NCBI GenBank assembly: GCA_019114585.1
Contig: DXFE01000081.1
Coordinates: 1-34,000 of the forward strand
Length of the DNA: 34,000 nucleotides
Source of the DNA: Gemmiger_A avium
Lineage (GTDB): Bacteria; Bacillota; Clostridia; Oscillospirales; Ruminococcaceae
Direction of reading: 5' to 3'
How positions within the stretch are numbered: the first letter of the stretch is position 1; each line of letters begins with the position of its first letter. Below the pieces are notes generated by a model. The model was not told where the DNA came from, ran no database searches, and saw only the letters and a program-made list of their open reading frames with translations. Below are positions 14,790-23,214 of the stretch, in pieces. A program made the translations under genes and the position numbers.

Positions 14790-15317
14790 ATGGCTCTGCG
14801 TACTATCGTACAGGACGGCGACCCCATTCTGAAAAAGGTCTGCCGCCCGGTGACCAATTTTGACGACCGTCTGGCTACTTTGCTGGATGACATGATCGAG
14901 ACCCTGGCCGATGCCGAGGGATACGGCCTGGCCGGTCCCCAGGTGGGGGTCATGCGCCGGGTGTTCGTAAGCCTGGATGAGCGGGATCTGCCCGAGGACG
15001 GCACCGTGCCGGAGGGGTACGAGCCAAAGTATCTGGAGTTCATCAACCCGGAAATTCTGGAGCGCAGCGACGAAGAGATCATGCTCTACGAGGGCTGCCT
15101 GTCCTTCCCCGGCCGCAACGCCGCCATCAGCCGACCCAAGCGGGTCAAGGTACGGGCGTTTGACCGGCACGGCAACCCCTTTGAGCTGGAAGCCGAGGAC
15201 ATGCTGGCCCGCTGCGTCTGCCACGAGACCAACCATCTGGATGGCGTGACCATCCTGGATCTGGCCGACCATTTCTACGAAGACGAAGAAGAATTCGACG
15301 AGGACGGAGAGGAATAA
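14790..15317 (+). CDS. def: peptide deformylase
   Basis: 175 residues from the ATG at 14790, with AAGGAG 10 bases upstream; the frame is open further upstream inside priA but without homology. It removes the formyl group from nascent N-formyl-Met. Motif 1 GYGLAGPQVG (44-53) has Gly for the usual Ala in GLAAPQ. Motif 2 EGCLSFPG (101-108) carries the metal ligand C103. Motif 3 HETNHLDG (145-152) has ligands H145 and H149 and catalytic E146. The C-terminus is a very acidic tail (YEDEEEFDEDGEE). It is coupled to fmt by a one-base overlap (TAATG), so removal and addition of the formyl group are encoded together. Confidence 0.95.
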   Translation: MALRTIVQDGDPILKKVCRPVTNFDDRLATLLDDMIETLADAEGYGLAGPQVGVMRRVFVSLDERDLPEDGTVPEGYEPKYLEFINPEILERSDEEIMLYEGCLSFPGRNAAISRPKRVKVRAFDRHGNPFELEAEDMLARCVCHETNHLDGVTILDLADHFYEDEEEFDEDGEE

Positions 15318-16225
15318 TGCGCATCCTGTTCATGGGCACGCCGGACATCGCGGCCCACTGCCTGGAAGCCCTGTACGGCGCCGGGCATACCCTCTGCGGG
15401 GTGTTTACCCGGCAGGATAAACCGGTGGGCCGCAAGCAGGTGCTCACCGCGCCGCCGGTCAAGCAGGTGGCGATGGCTCACGGCACGCCGGTGTTTCAGC
15501 CGGTGACCCTGCGGGACGAAGCGGTACAGGCGCAGATCCGCGCGCTGGAACCGGAAATCATCGTGGTGGTGGCCTACGGCCGGATTCTGCCGCCGGAGGT
15601 GCTGGCAATTCCGCCCCGGGGCTGCATCAATCTGCACGTATCCCTGCTTCCCAAATACCGGGGCGCCGCCCCGGTGCAGTGGGCGGTGCTGAACGGCGAT
15701 GCCGAGACCGGCGTGACCATCATGAAGCTGGACGAGGGCCTGGACACCGGTGATATCCTGCTGGTGCGCCCGGCGCCCATCGGCCCGGAGGAAACCAGCG
15801 GCGAGCTGTTTGACCGGATCACCGCCCTGGGGGCGGAAACGCTGCTGGATGCCCTGGCCCGGTTTGATGAGCTGACCCCCGTGCCCCAGGATCACGCGGC
15901 CGCCACCCTGGCCCCGCCCCTGCGCAAGGAGATGGCTCATTTTGACTTTGATGCCGACGCCGCCCATCTGCACAACCTGGTCCGGGGCATGAATCCCTGG
16001 CCTGTGGCTTTCTTTGAGTACGGCGGCAAGAAGATCAAGGTGCTGGCCAGCCGCGTGGCTGAGGGCAGCGCACAGCCCGGCACCATCCTGGCACTGAAAC
16101 CCTTTACTGTGGCCTGTGCCTCCGGTGCCTTGCAACTGCTGCAGGTGGTGCCGGAGGGCGGCAAGCCCATGGAGGGCTCTGCCTGGGCTGCCGGCCGGCG
16201 GTTCAAGGCGGGGGACAGCCTGTGA
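15317..16225 (+). CDS. fmt: methionyl-tRNA formyltransferase
   Basis: 302 residues. It formylates initiator Met-tRNA using 10-formyl-tetrahydrofolate. The N-terminal Rossmann-type domain contains INLHVSLLPKYRGAAPV with N105 and H107, and GLDTGDIL with D143, the three catalytic residues of the family. The C-terminal OB-like domain binds tRNA. The ATG shares one base with the def stop, and the TGA stop overlaps the GTG start of rsmB (GTGA), so three genes are translationally linked. Length is close to that of the E. coli enzyme. Confidence 0.96.
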   Translation: MRILFMGTPDIAAHCLEALYGAGHTLCGVFTRQDKPVGRKQVLTAPPVKQVAMAHGTPVFQPVTLRDEAVQAQIRALEPEIIVVVAYGRILPPEVLAIPPRGCINLHVSLLPKYRGAAPVQWAVLNGDAETGVTIMKLDEGLDTGDILLVRPAPIGPEETSGELFDRITALGAETLLDALARFDELTPVPQDHAAATLAPPLRKEMAHFDFDADAAHLHNLVRGMNPWPVAFFEYGGKKIKVLASRVAEGSAQPGTILALKPFTVACASGALQLLQVVPEGGKPMEGSAWAAGRRFKAGDSL

Positions 16226-17535
16226 GCGCCGCGCGCCGCGCGGCGGTAGAGGCGCTGATCCACCAGGAAAAGGCCGGCTACTCCAACCTGGTGCTGGACG
16301 GGCGGCTGCGCCGCAGCGGCCTGACCGGCCGGGACAAAGCCTTCTGTACCGCCATCTTTTATACCGTTCTGGAACACCAGATCACCCTGGACTGGCAGCT
16401 GCGCCAGTGCCTGAACCGCCCGGTGACCCGTCTGGATCCGCCGGTGCGGGCAGTGCTGCGGGCAGGCCTGGCCCAGATCGTGTACATGCAGGTGCCGCCC
16501 GCCGCGGCGGTCAACGAATCGGTCACCCTGGTGCGGAAGCTGGGCTGTTCCAGCGCCGCCGGGCTGGTCAACGCGGTGCTTCGCCGCGCCCCGGCCCAGG
16601 ACCCTGCCGCTGCTAAGTTCCCCAACCGGGCCGCGCGGCTGTCGGTGCAGTATTCGGTGGCCGAACCCATCGTGCGGCTGTATCTGGCGGCCTATCCCAC
16701 CCGCGCCGAACAGCTTCTGCTGTCCATGTCCACCCCCAGCAAGGAAACTGCCCTGCGGGTCAACACCCTGCGCACCAGTCCGGAACAGCTGGCTCAGCGC
16801 CTGGCGGACGAGGGCACGCCCAGCCGTCCCGGCCCGCTGCCGGGCAGCCTGCTGGCGGCCTTTGAGGGCTCACCCATTCAGAGTGCCGCTTTTGCCGAGG
16901 GGCTTTTCCATGTGCAGGGGCTGTCCAGCCAGCTGGCGGCCCTGAGCCTGGACGCGCAGCCTGACCAGAAGGTGCTGGACCTATGCGCTGCGCCCGGCGG
17001 CAAAACCCTGCTGCTGGCCCAGCAGATGCAGGATACCGGCCGCCTGTACAGCCGGGATGCCGCCGAAGGGCGGGTCTCCCTGATCCGGCAGGCGCTGGAG
17101 CGCAGCGGCATCCAGTGCGCCGATGTGGCCTGTGCCGATGCGTCGGTCTGGCAGCCGGAGCTGGCCCGGGCCGACCGGGTGCTCTGCGATGTGCCCTGTT
17201 CCGGTCTGGGCATCCTGCGCAAAAAACCGGATCTGCGCTATAAACCGCTGGGGGAGCTGCCCTCTCTCTGCGTGCTGCAGGCGAAGATTCTGGCCACCGC
17301 CTCTCGTTATGTAAAAGAGGGCGGGCGGTTGGTATATTCCACCTGCACCCTTAATCCCCAGGAAAACGAATACCAGATCGAGCAGTTCCTGGCCGGGGAA
17401 GAGGGCGCAAAGTTCCGGCTGGTTCCGCCGCCGTTCCATCCGGAGCAGGCGTCGGAAGGGCCTTTCGGCATGACGATTTTTCCGGACGAGACCGGTTTCG
17501 ACGGATTTTTCATAGCAACATTGGAGAGATTGTGA
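16222..17535 (+). CDS. rsmB: 16S rRNA (cytosine-967-C5)-methyltransferase RsmB
   Basis: 437 residues starting at GTG (16222) overlapping the fmt stop. An N-terminal NusB-like RNA-binding domain (about 1-130, with NLVLDGRLRRS and AAVNESVTLVRKLG) is followed by a SAM-dependent methyltransferase domain. The SAM site is LDLCAAPGGKT (about 252-262). The two catalytic cysteines of m5C methyltransferases lie in DVPCSGLG and YSTCTLNPQENE. It modifies C967 of 16S rRNA in the cytoplasm. Neighbours and order are the standard def-fmt-rsmB-rlmN. Confidence 0.95.
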   Translation: MSAARRAAVEALIHQEKAGYSNLVLDGRLRRSGLTGRDKAFCTAIFYTVLEHQITLDWQLRQCLNRPVTRLDPPVRAVLRAGLAQIVYMQVPPAAAVNESVTLVRKLGCSSAAGLVNAVLRRAPAQDPAAAKFPNRAARLSVQYSVAEPIVRLYLAAYPTRAEQLLLSMSTPSKETALRVNTLRTSPEQLAQRLADEGTPSRPGPLPGSLLAAFEGSPIQSAAFAEGLFHVQGLSSQLAALSLDAQPDQKVLDLCAAPGGKTLLLAQQMQDTGRLYSRDAAEGRVSLIRQALERSGIQCADVACADASVWQPELARADRVLCDVPCSGLGILRKKPDLRYKPLGELPSLCVLQAKILATASRYVKEGGRLVYSTCTLNPQENEYQIEQFLAGEEGAKFRLVPPPFHPEQASEGPFGMTIFPDETGFDGFFIATLERL

Positions 17536-17539
17536 TACA

Positions 17540-18592
17540 ATGAGCAAGAACTGCATTTCCTCCCAGACCCGGCCCCAGTTGGCCCAAACGCTGGCGGCGC
17601 TGGGGCAGCCCGCATTCCGGGCCGGGCAGATCTACCGCTGGCTGCATCAGAAACAGGTCACGGAGTTTTCCGCCATGACCGACCAGCCCAAGGCTTTGCT
17701 GAAAACCCTGGAGGAGCAGTATTATATCGCCGCGCCCACCATCCGCCGCCGCCAGCAGTCCAAGGACGGTACCGTCAAGTACCTGTTCGCCCTGGAGGAC
17801 GGCAACTGCATCGAGACGGTGGTCATGCGGTACAAATACGGCAATACCGTCTGTCTGTCCACCCAGGTGGGCTGCCGGATGGGCTGCCGGTTCTGCGCCT
17901 CCACCCAGGCCGGGCGGGTGCGCAACCTGGAGGCCGGCGAGATCGCGGCCCAACTCTACACCGCCCAGCGGGATATCGGGGAGCGTATCTCCCATATCGT
18001 GCTCATGGGCATCGGCGAACCGCTGGACAATTTCGATAACGTGATGGACTTCCTCACCATCATCTCTTCGGAGGAAGGTGCCAACATCGGCATGCGCAAC
18101 ATCAGCCTGTCCACCTGCGGCCTTGTGCCCATGATCGACCGGTTGGCGGAGAAGAAGCTGCAGCTGACCCTGTCCATCTCGCTGCACGCCCCCAACAACG
18201 CCATGCGCAGCAGCATGATGCCGGTGAACGACGCCTATCCGGTGGAACAGCTCATCGCCGCCTGCCGCCGGTATCAGAAAACCACCGGCCGCCGGATCAG
18301 CTTTGAGTATTCCATGGTGCGGGGCGTCAACGACAGCGACGCCACCGCCCGGCAGCTGGCCGACCTGATCCGGGGCATGGGGGCCCATGTGAACCTGATC
18401 CCCATCAACCCGGTGGACGGCAGCCCCTATTCCGCCACCGACGCCGAAAATGTGCGCCGGTTCCAGCAGGCGCTGACCCGTCTGGGGGTCAACGCCACCG
18501 TGCGCCGCCGTCTCGGCAGCGATATCAGTGCCGCCTGCGGCCAGCTGCGGCGGGACGAAGCCCAACAACCACCCAAGGAGGCGACGCCATGA
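17540..18592 (+). CDS. rlmN: 23S rRNA/tRNA adenine-C2 methyltransferase RlmN
   Basis: 350 residues. A radical-SAM enzyme that methylates A2503 of 23S rRNA and A37 of some tRNAs. The 4Fe-4S motif is C112-x3-C116-x2-C119 in GCRMGCRFC. The general base region is CIETVVM. The resolving cysteine C333 near the C-terminus (ISAACGQL) pairs with the cysteine in NISLSTCG. The start ATG at 17540 lies 4 bases after rsmB, with GGAGAG upstream. The stop overlaps the phosphatase start (ATGA). Confidence 0.95.
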   Translation: MSKNCISSQTRPQLAQTLAALGQPAFRAGQIYRWLHQKQVTEFSAMTDQPKALLKTLEEQYYIAAPTIRRRQQSKDGTVKYLFALEDGNCIETVVMRYKYGNTVCLSTQVGCRMGCRFCASTQAGRVRNLEAGEIAAQLYTAQRDIGERISHIVLMGIGEPLDNFDNVMDFLTIISSEEGANIGMRNISLSTCGLVPMIDRLAEKKLQLTLSISLHAPNNAMRSSMMPVNDAYPVEQLIAACRRYQKTTGRRISFEYSMVRGVNDSDATARQLADLIRGMGAHVNLIPINPVDGSPYSATDAENVRRFQQALTRLGVNATVRRRLGSDISAACGQLRRDEAQQPPKEATP

Positions 18593-19338
18593 AACTGGCA
18601 GCCAAAACCGATATCGGCTACGGCCGGCTGGAAAATCAGGACAACTACCGGGCCGCCCGCCTGCCGGACGACACCGTCTGGGGCCTGATCTGCGACGGCA
18701 TGGGCGGCGCCAACTCCGGCAAGCTGGCCTCTCAGCTGGCAGCGCAGGCTCTGGAGGAGTATTTCGACCAGGGCCTGGCGGACCTGGTGCCGGGGCAGGA
18801 GATCGAATTCCTGCGGAAGGCCGTACAGCAGGCCAACCAGGCCGTCTATGAGGAAGCCAGCCGCCATCCGGAACATACAGGCATGGGCACCACCGTGGCC
18901 GGCGCTCTGGTGCGCGGCGGCCACGCCTGGCTGTTCCACGCGGGGGATTCCCGGGTGTACCTGTTCCGGGCCGGGCAGATCCGCCAGCTTACCCGGGACC
19001 ATTCCATGGTGCAGGAGCTGGTGGAGAACGGCACCATCACCGCCCAGCAGGCGGCCACCCATCCCCGCAAAAACATCATCACCCGTGCCCTCGGGGTCAA
19101 TCCCACGGTGGAGACCGAGACCGGCGAATGCACTGTGCGGCCGGGGGATGTGCTTCTGTTGTGCAGCGACGGGCTCAGCAATCCGGTCAGCGACCGGACC
19201 ATGGCCCGCATCCTGACCGAGGTGCCGTTTTACGAAGCGGCGGATGTTCTGGTGGCCAAGGCCCTGGAACACGGCGGGCAGGACAATATCACGGTGCTGC
19301 TGATCGGCGTGGAGCCGGTGGCAGCCCCCGCGCCCTGA
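18589..19338 (+). CDS. prpC: PP2C-family Ser/Thr protein phosphatase (PrpC/Stp)
   Basis: 249 residues. It dephosphorylates Ser/Thr phosphoproteins, in particular targets of the neighbouring PASTA kinase. PPM motifs appear in order: GRLENQDNY, CDGMGGANSG (metal-binding Asp), GTTVAGALV, HAGDSRVYLFR, LTRDHSMVQELVENG, LLLCSDGLSN and GGQDNITVLLI. There is no signal or membrane segment, so it is cytoplasmic. The ATG overlaps the rlmN stop by four bases and has AAGGAGG 7 bases upstream. Unlike the usual overlapping prpC-prkC pair, a 125-bp gap with a terminator-like structure separates it from the kinase. Confidence 0.95.
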   Translation: MKLAAKTDIGYGRLENQDNYRAARLPDDTVWGLICDGMGGANSGKLASQLAAQALEEYFDQGLADLVPGQEIEFLRKAVQQANQAVYEEASRHPEHTGMGTTVAGALVRGGHAWLFHAGDSRVYLFRAGQIRQLTRDHSMVQELVENGTITAQQAATHPRKNIITRALGVNPTVETETGECTVRPGDVLLLCSDGLSNPVSDRTMARILTEVPFYEAADVLVAKALEHGGQDNITVLLIGVEPVAAPAP

Positions 19339-19358
19339 CGGGCTGCGGATGAACCACA

Positions 19359-19425
19359 GGGGCGGCCCGCGGCGGAGTTTCGGCTCTTCCGCGCGCCGCA
19401 TAGTCCGGCCTGCCGCCCCGTTTTT
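19359..19425 (+). terminator. branched terminator-like structure between prpC and prkC
   Basis: GGGGCGGC (19359-19366) pairs with GCCGCCCC (19412-19419), followed by GTTTTTCTTTC. GC-rich inner stems fill the loop. It could reduce kinase transcription relative to the upstream operon. No clear promoter is seen between it and prkC, so readthrough is likely. Confidence 0.5.
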
Positions 19426-19463
19426 CTTTCACAGCGCGCCCCGGCGCAGGGAGGTTTTATTGC

Positions 19464-21314
19464 ATGGAGAATCTGGAACACGTGATCGGTAAACGGCTGG
19501 ACGGCCGCTATCTGCTGGAAGGTCTGATCGGCGTAGGCGGTATGGCCAACGTATACCGTGCCCGCGACCTGAAAGAGGACCGGGTAGTGGCCGTCAAGAT
19601 CCTGCGGCCGGAGTTCATGGAAAACGCGGAACTGGTCCAGCGGTTCAAGAACGAGTCCAAGGCGATCTCGATCCTGGATCACCCCCATATCGTCAAGGTG
19701 TATGACGTGTCGGTGAGTGACAAGATCCAGTATATCGTCATGGAATACATCGACGGCATCACCCTGAAAGAGTATCTGAACCAGCGGGGCGGCCCGCTCA
19801 CCTGGAAAGAGGCCGTCCACTTCATTACCCAGATCCTGGAGACACTGGACCATGCCCACAGCAAGGGCGTTGTCCACCGGGACATCAAGCCCCAGAACAT
19901 CATGCTGCTGGCCGACGGCAGCATCAAGGTGATGGACTTCGGCATTGCCCGTTTTTCCCGGGCCGAGAGCCAGGTGGTCAGCGAAAAGGCCATCGGTTCG
20001 GTGCACTACATCAGCCCGGAACAGGCCCGCGGCGAGGTTACCGACGGCAAGACCGATATCTATTCGGTGGGCGTGATGCTCTACGAAATGCTGGCCGGCA
20101 AGCTGCCCTTCACCTCAGACAGCGCCGTGTCGGTGGCCATCAAGCAGATTTCCGATACCCCCACCCCGCTGGGCGAGGTGGCGCCCCAGGTGCCGGAAGG
20201 CCTGCAGGCCATTACCGCCCGCGCCATGGCCAAGGACCCGGCAGACCGCTATCCCAGCGCCCGGGCCATGCTCATGGACCTGGAGGAGTTCAAACAGAAC
20301 CCCAGCATCCGGTTTGAGTACGAATATCTGACAGATTCCGAACCAGAGAGGTATATCGACAAAGTGGTCAAGCAAACCAAATCCGGCTCCGGCGCCAAGC
20401 CGTCCGCCGGCGGCACCCGCCGCCCGGCCCCCAAAAAGAAGAAACGCAAAAATTATACCCTGCCGATCCTGGCGGGTATGGCGGCCGCCTTTGCCATCGG
20501 CGCCGCTATCCTGTGCTATATCATCTTTACCAACTCCACCAACCCCCTGTTCAGCAACCGGGCGGACGTGGAACTGGTGAACTTCGTGGGCATGACCCGG
20601 GAGGAGATCGAGGGCAACTCCGCCTACGACCAGTTCAATATCGTGTTTGAAGAAGAGTATAACTCCCAGTACCCCGCCGGGCAGGTGTACAGCCAGAGCC
20701 CGCGCCCGCCCCGCACCGTCAAGGAAGGGCAGACCGTGACCCTGAAGGTCAGCAAGGGTACCGAGATTGTGAACGTGGAGGACGTGTACGGCATGACCTC
20801 CGAGGATGCCACCACCCGCCTGCAGGGGCAGGGCCTGGTGGTCAGCATCACCCCGCAGGTGGACGACAACTACCCGGTGGGCACCGTGATCCGCACCGAG
20901 CCGGAGGCCGGCGCCGAGGTGGCGGTGGGCACCCAGGTGCGCCTGATCGTCAGCCGTGAAGAGGTGGATACCACCACCACGGTGCCCGATCTGCGCGGCC
21001 TGACGGTGGAGCAGGCGGCTACCGCCCTGCAGAACAAGATGCTCACCCTGGGCCTGCAGACCACCGAGTACAGCAGCGAATACCCTGTGGATGTGATCAT
21101 CAGCCAAAGCAAGGAGCCGGGCAGCGAGGCCAACTGGAACTCCCGCGTAGACGTGGTCGTCTCGCTTGGGCCTGAGCCTACGCCGGAACCCACCCCGGAA
21201 CCCACCCCGGTTCCGACGGCAACCCCGACGCCCACTGCCACGCCTTCTGCCAGCCCCGCGCCCAGCGCCACGCCGGAATCCACGCCCTCGGGCGGGGAAT
21301 CCGGCAAGAATTGA
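19464..21314 (+). CDS. prkC: PASTA-domain Ser/Thr protein kinase (PrkC/Stk)
   Basis: 616 residues. The cytoplasmic kinase domain (about 10-280) has the glycine loop GVGGMANV, Lys45 in VAVKIL, HRDIKPQN with Asp140, DFG at 158-160 and SPEQARG. A basic juxtamembrane stretch (PKKKKRKN) precedes one membrane helix (about 332-355). Three extracellular PASTA domains (about 367-431, 434-498, 504-569) and a Pro/Thr/Ser-rich tail built of PEPT-like repeats follow. PASTA kinases sense muropeptides or lipid II and control growth and spore germination. The activation loop between DFG and SPE contains serines but no threonine, unlike B. subtilis PrkC. GGGAGG precedes the ATG. Confidence 0.95.
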   Translation: MENLEHVIGKRLDGRYLLEGLIGVGGMANVYRARDLKEDRVVAVKILRPEFMENAELVQRFKNESKAISILDHPHIVKVYDVSVSDKIQYIVMEYIDGITLKEYLNQRGGPLTWKEAVHFITQILETLDHAHSKGVVHRDIKPQNIMLLADGSIKVMDFGIARFSRAESQVVSEKAIGSVHYISPEQARGEVTDGKTDIYSVGVMLYEMLAGKLPFTSDSAVSVAIKQISDTPTPLGEVAPQVPEGLQAITARAMAKDPADRYPSARAMLMDLEEFKQNPSIRFEYEYLTDSEPERYIDKVVKQTKSGSGAKPSAGGTRRPAPKKKKRKNYTLPILAGMAAAFAIGAAILCYIIFTNSTNPLFSNRADVELVNFVGMTREEIEGNSAYDQFNIVFEEEYNSQYPAGQVYSQSPRPPRTVKEGQTVTLKVSKGTEIVNVEDVYGMTSEDATTRLQGQGLVVSITPQVDDNYPVGTVIRTEPEAGAEVAVGTQVRLIVSREEVDTTTTVPDLRGLTVEQAATALQNKMLTLGLQTTEYSSEYPVDVIISQSKEPGSEANWNSRVDVVVSLGPEPTPEPTPEPTPVPTATPTPTATPSASPAPSATPESTPSGGESGKN

Positions 21315-21322
21315 GGCGGCAT

Positions 21323-22198
21323 ATGGAACCCTATATCGTTAAAAGCATCGGCGGCTTTTACTATGTGAAAACCGACGAGGGAATCGTGGAGTGCAAGCCC
21401 AAGGGCATCTTCCGCAAACAGCGCATCACGCCGGTGGCGGGGGATACCGTAACCCTGGAACGGGAACAGGGCACCACCGTCATTGCCTCGATCGGTCCGC
21501 GCAAGAATGTATTTGTGCGTCCGCCCATAGCCAACCTGGATGTGCTGTTCATCGTGGCCAGTACGGTGCAGCCGGTGCCCAGTACCCTGGTGCTGGATAA
21601 GCTGTCCGCCATCGCGGTGGATAAGGATGCCGAGCCGGTGCTGGTGATCACCAAGGGCGATCTGGCCAGCGACGAGAATCTGGTTTCCGCCTATGAAAAG
21701 GCCGGCATTGCCTGCATCCGCGTAGACCATGAGACCGGCGCGGGGCTGGATGAGATCCGCGCCCGCATCGCCGGCAAGCTGTGCGCTTTCTGCGGCAACT
21801 CCGGGGTGGGCAAATCCACCCTGCTCAACGCCCTCTCACCGGATCTGGGCCGCCAGACTGGCGACATCAGCCAGAAGCTGGGCCGCGGCCGTCACACCAC
21901 CCGGGAGGTGGAGATTTTTGAGACGCTGGGTGGCCGCATCGCCGATACCCCAGGCTTTGCCAGCCTGGATCTGGAGCGTGCCTGCTACATTCCCAAAGAG
22001 AATCTGGAATACGCTTTCCCGGAGTTTGCGCCCTATCTGGGCAAGTGCCGGTTTACCGGCTGTTCGCACCGCACCGAACTGGGCTGCGCTGTGCGGCAGG
22101 CCCTGGCCGAGGGCAAGATCAGCCCCAGCCGCTACGAAAGCTACTGCGCCATCTACGACGAGGTCAAGGACGTAAAAAGCTGGGAACTGAAAAAGTAA
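21323..22198 (+). CDS. rsgA: ribosome small-subunit biogenesis GTPase RsgA
   Basis: 291 residues from the ATG at 21323 (MEPYIVKSIGG). The frame extends four codons upstream to a TTG overlapping the prkC stop, but the N-terminus fits the family better from the ATG; GAGGCGG lies close upstream. It is a circularly permuted GTPase that acts late in 30S maturation. The N-terminal OB fold is followed by G4 TKGD (110-113), G1 GNSGVGKS (158-165) and G3 DTPG (208-211), in the permuted order. The zinc knuckle uses C242, C247, H249 and C255. A strong terminator follows directly. Confidence 0.94.
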   Translation: MEPYIVKSIGGFYYVKTDEGIVECKPKGIFRKQRITPVAGDTVTLEREQGTTVIASIGPRKNVFVRPPIANLDVLFIVASTVQPVPSTLVLDKLSAIAVDKDAEPVLVITKGDLASDENLVSAYEKAGIACIRVDHETGAGLDEIRARIAGKLCAFCGNSGVGKSTLLNALSPDLGRQTGDISQKLGRGRHTTREVEIFETLGGRIADTPGFASLDLERACYIPKENLEYAFPEFAPYLGKCRFTGCSHRTELGCAVRQALAEGKISPSRYESYCAIYDEVKDVKSWELKK

Positions 22199-22201
22199 CC
22201 G

Positions 22202-22235
22202 AAGCCCGGCGGAGCCCTGTCTCCGCCGGGCTTTT
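22202..22235 (+). terminator. intrinsic terminator after rsgA
   Basis: A perfect 13-bp stem, AAGCCCGGCGGAG (22202-22214) with 22221-22233, has a CCCTGT loop and is followed by TTTT. It ends the long housekeeping run. Confidence 0.9.
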
Positions 22236-22272
22236 GCGGCCCCGCATACCGGGGCGGAAAGGAGAACGCCCT

Positions 22273-22902
22273 ATGCAGGATTGGGTGATCGTGTCTGCCT
22301 GCCCGGTAGGGGAGGCGATGCGCCGTTACATCACGCCGGGCTGCCGTCTGGTGGCCTGCGACGCGGGCTGGCGCAATCTGCAAAAACTGGGCCTGACGCC
22401 GGATCTGGTGGTGGGGGATTTTGATTCCGCGCCGCCCCCGCCGGGCGGGGATACCGTGGTGCTGCCCCACGTAAAGGACGATACCGACACCCACTATGCC
22501 GCCCGGCTGGCGGCGGAGCAGGGCGCAAAGCGGGTCACCATCCTGGGGGCGCTGGGCGGCGCCCGGCTGGAACACACCCTGGCCAACCTGGCCACCGGCC
22601 TGTGGCTGCAGAAACAGGGGGTGGATACCTGCCTGGCCAATGAGCGCAGCGAGATCCGCTTTCTGCTGCCCGGCCATACCCTGACCCTGCTGCCGGCGTG
22701 CTGGCAGTACTTCTCGCTGTTTCCGCAGGAGGGCTGCGCCGAGGGTGTCTGCGTACAGGGGGCGTTCTATGAACTGGACAACGCCACCCTGACCCCGGAT
22801 TTTCCGATCGGCGTCAGCAACGAGTGGGCCGAAAACCGCGGCCCGGTCACCGTGCGGATTGACAAAGGGGCACTGGCCGTAATCTGCACCAAAGCGGACT
22901 GA
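22273..22902 (+). CDS. thiN: thiamine pyrophosphokinase
   Basis: 209 residues from the ATG at 22273, preceded by AAAGGAG; the upstream open frame inside rsgA is ignored. It transfers pyrophosphate from ATP to thiamine to make the cofactor TPP. Key motifs are VACDAGW, VVGDFDS, the acidic KDDTDTHYA and GALGGARLEHTLANL. The last departs from the usual GGRxDH by an extra Ala and Glu for Asp. The C-terminal beta-sandwich ends with FPIGVSNEW. In B. subtilis thiN sits between rpe and spoVM; here rpe is absent but spoVM follows. Confidence 0.92.
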   Translation: MQDWVIVSACPVGEAMRRYITPGCRLVACDAGWRNLQKLGLTPDLVVGDFDSAPPPPGGDTVVLPHVKDDTDTHYAARLAAEQGAKRVTILGALGGARLEHTLANLATGLWLQKQGVDTCLANERSEIRFLLPGHTLTLLPACWQYFSLFPQEGCAEGVCVQGAFYELDNATLTPDFPIGVSNEWAENRGPVTVRIDKGALAVICTKAD

Positions 22903-22926
22903 GTTTCCCGAACTGCCGCAAAAGCC

Positions 22927-22954
22927 GCACATTCTGCCCGCCGCAGCATAGTAT
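22927..22954 (+). promoter_or_regulatory. candidate sigma-E promoter of spoVM
   Basis: GCACATT (22927-22933) and CATAGTAT (22947-22954) are 13 bp apart, resembling the Bacillus sigma-E elements KMATATT and CATACANT. The -10 lies 45 bp before the spoVM start. The assignment rests on eye comparison and on spoVM being sigma-E controlled in Bacillus. Confidence 0.4.
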
Positions 22955-22999
22955 GGAGCATCCAACATCACCCAGACGGGAGAAAGCGGGGAAGCATCC

Positions 23000-23080
23000 A
23001 TGCAGGTAGTGGTTATTAAAAGTCCGAAATTCCTGGCAGGTATTCTGCGGGCCATCTTTCACATCAACCGGGAGGGCTGA
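23000..23080 (+). CDS. spoVM: stage V sporulation protein SpoVM (26 aa)
   Basis: A 26-codon gene, exactly the length of B. subtilis SpoVM. The product begins MQVVVIKSPKFLAGILRA and continues IFHINREG. Eleven positions match the Bacillus protein as I recall it, including the core IKxPKFLxG and the RA pair. Pro9 lies at the place of the residue needed for curvature recognition. SpoVM is an amphipathic helix that inserts into the convex forespore membrane and recruits the SpoIVA ATPase, nucleating the spore coat. It sits downstream of thiN as in Bacillus, with CGGGGAAG as a ribosome binding site and a perfect terminator right after. It is easily missed because of its size. Confidence 0.93.
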   Translation: MQVVVIKSPKFLAGILRAIFHINREG

Positions 23081-23092
23081 TCCCTCCTCAGC

Positions 23093-23135
23093 AAAAGCCG
23101 GGGCGCACCCAGACAGCGGGTGCGCCCCGGCTTTT
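23093..23135 (+). terminator. intrinsic terminator after spoVM
   Basis: An 18-bp perfect stem, AAAAGCCGGGGCGCACCC (23093-23110) with 23118-23135, has a seven-base loop and ends in TTTT. It isolates spoVM as its own transcript. Confidence 0.93.
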
Positions 23136-23153
23136 CTGCTGCCCGGCATGTCT

Positions 23154-23182
23154 GCATATCCTGTCCGCGCCGCTCATATACA
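23154..23182 (+). promoter_or_regulatory. candidate sigma-E promoter of the sipL-spoIVA unit
   Basis: GCATATC (23154-23160) and CATATACA (23175-23182) are 14 bp apart, similar to the sigma-E consensus KMATATT/CATACANT. The start codon is 33 bp downstream. spoIVA is sigma-E dependent in Bacillus, which supports the reading. Confidence 0.4.
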
Positions 23183-23214
23183 TGGCCATAGAAACGCGCG
23201 AAAGGGGCGAAACT

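Noticed and set aside
21170..21300. Repetitive DNA near the end of prkC
   Set aside because: It encodes the Pro/Thr-rich tail of the kinase in frame (PEPT repeats), not a CRISPR or mobile repeat.
21311..21322. TTG start for rsgA overlapping the prkC stop
   Set aside because: The ATG at 21323 gives the usual RsgA N-terminus; no good ribosome binding site precedes the TTG.
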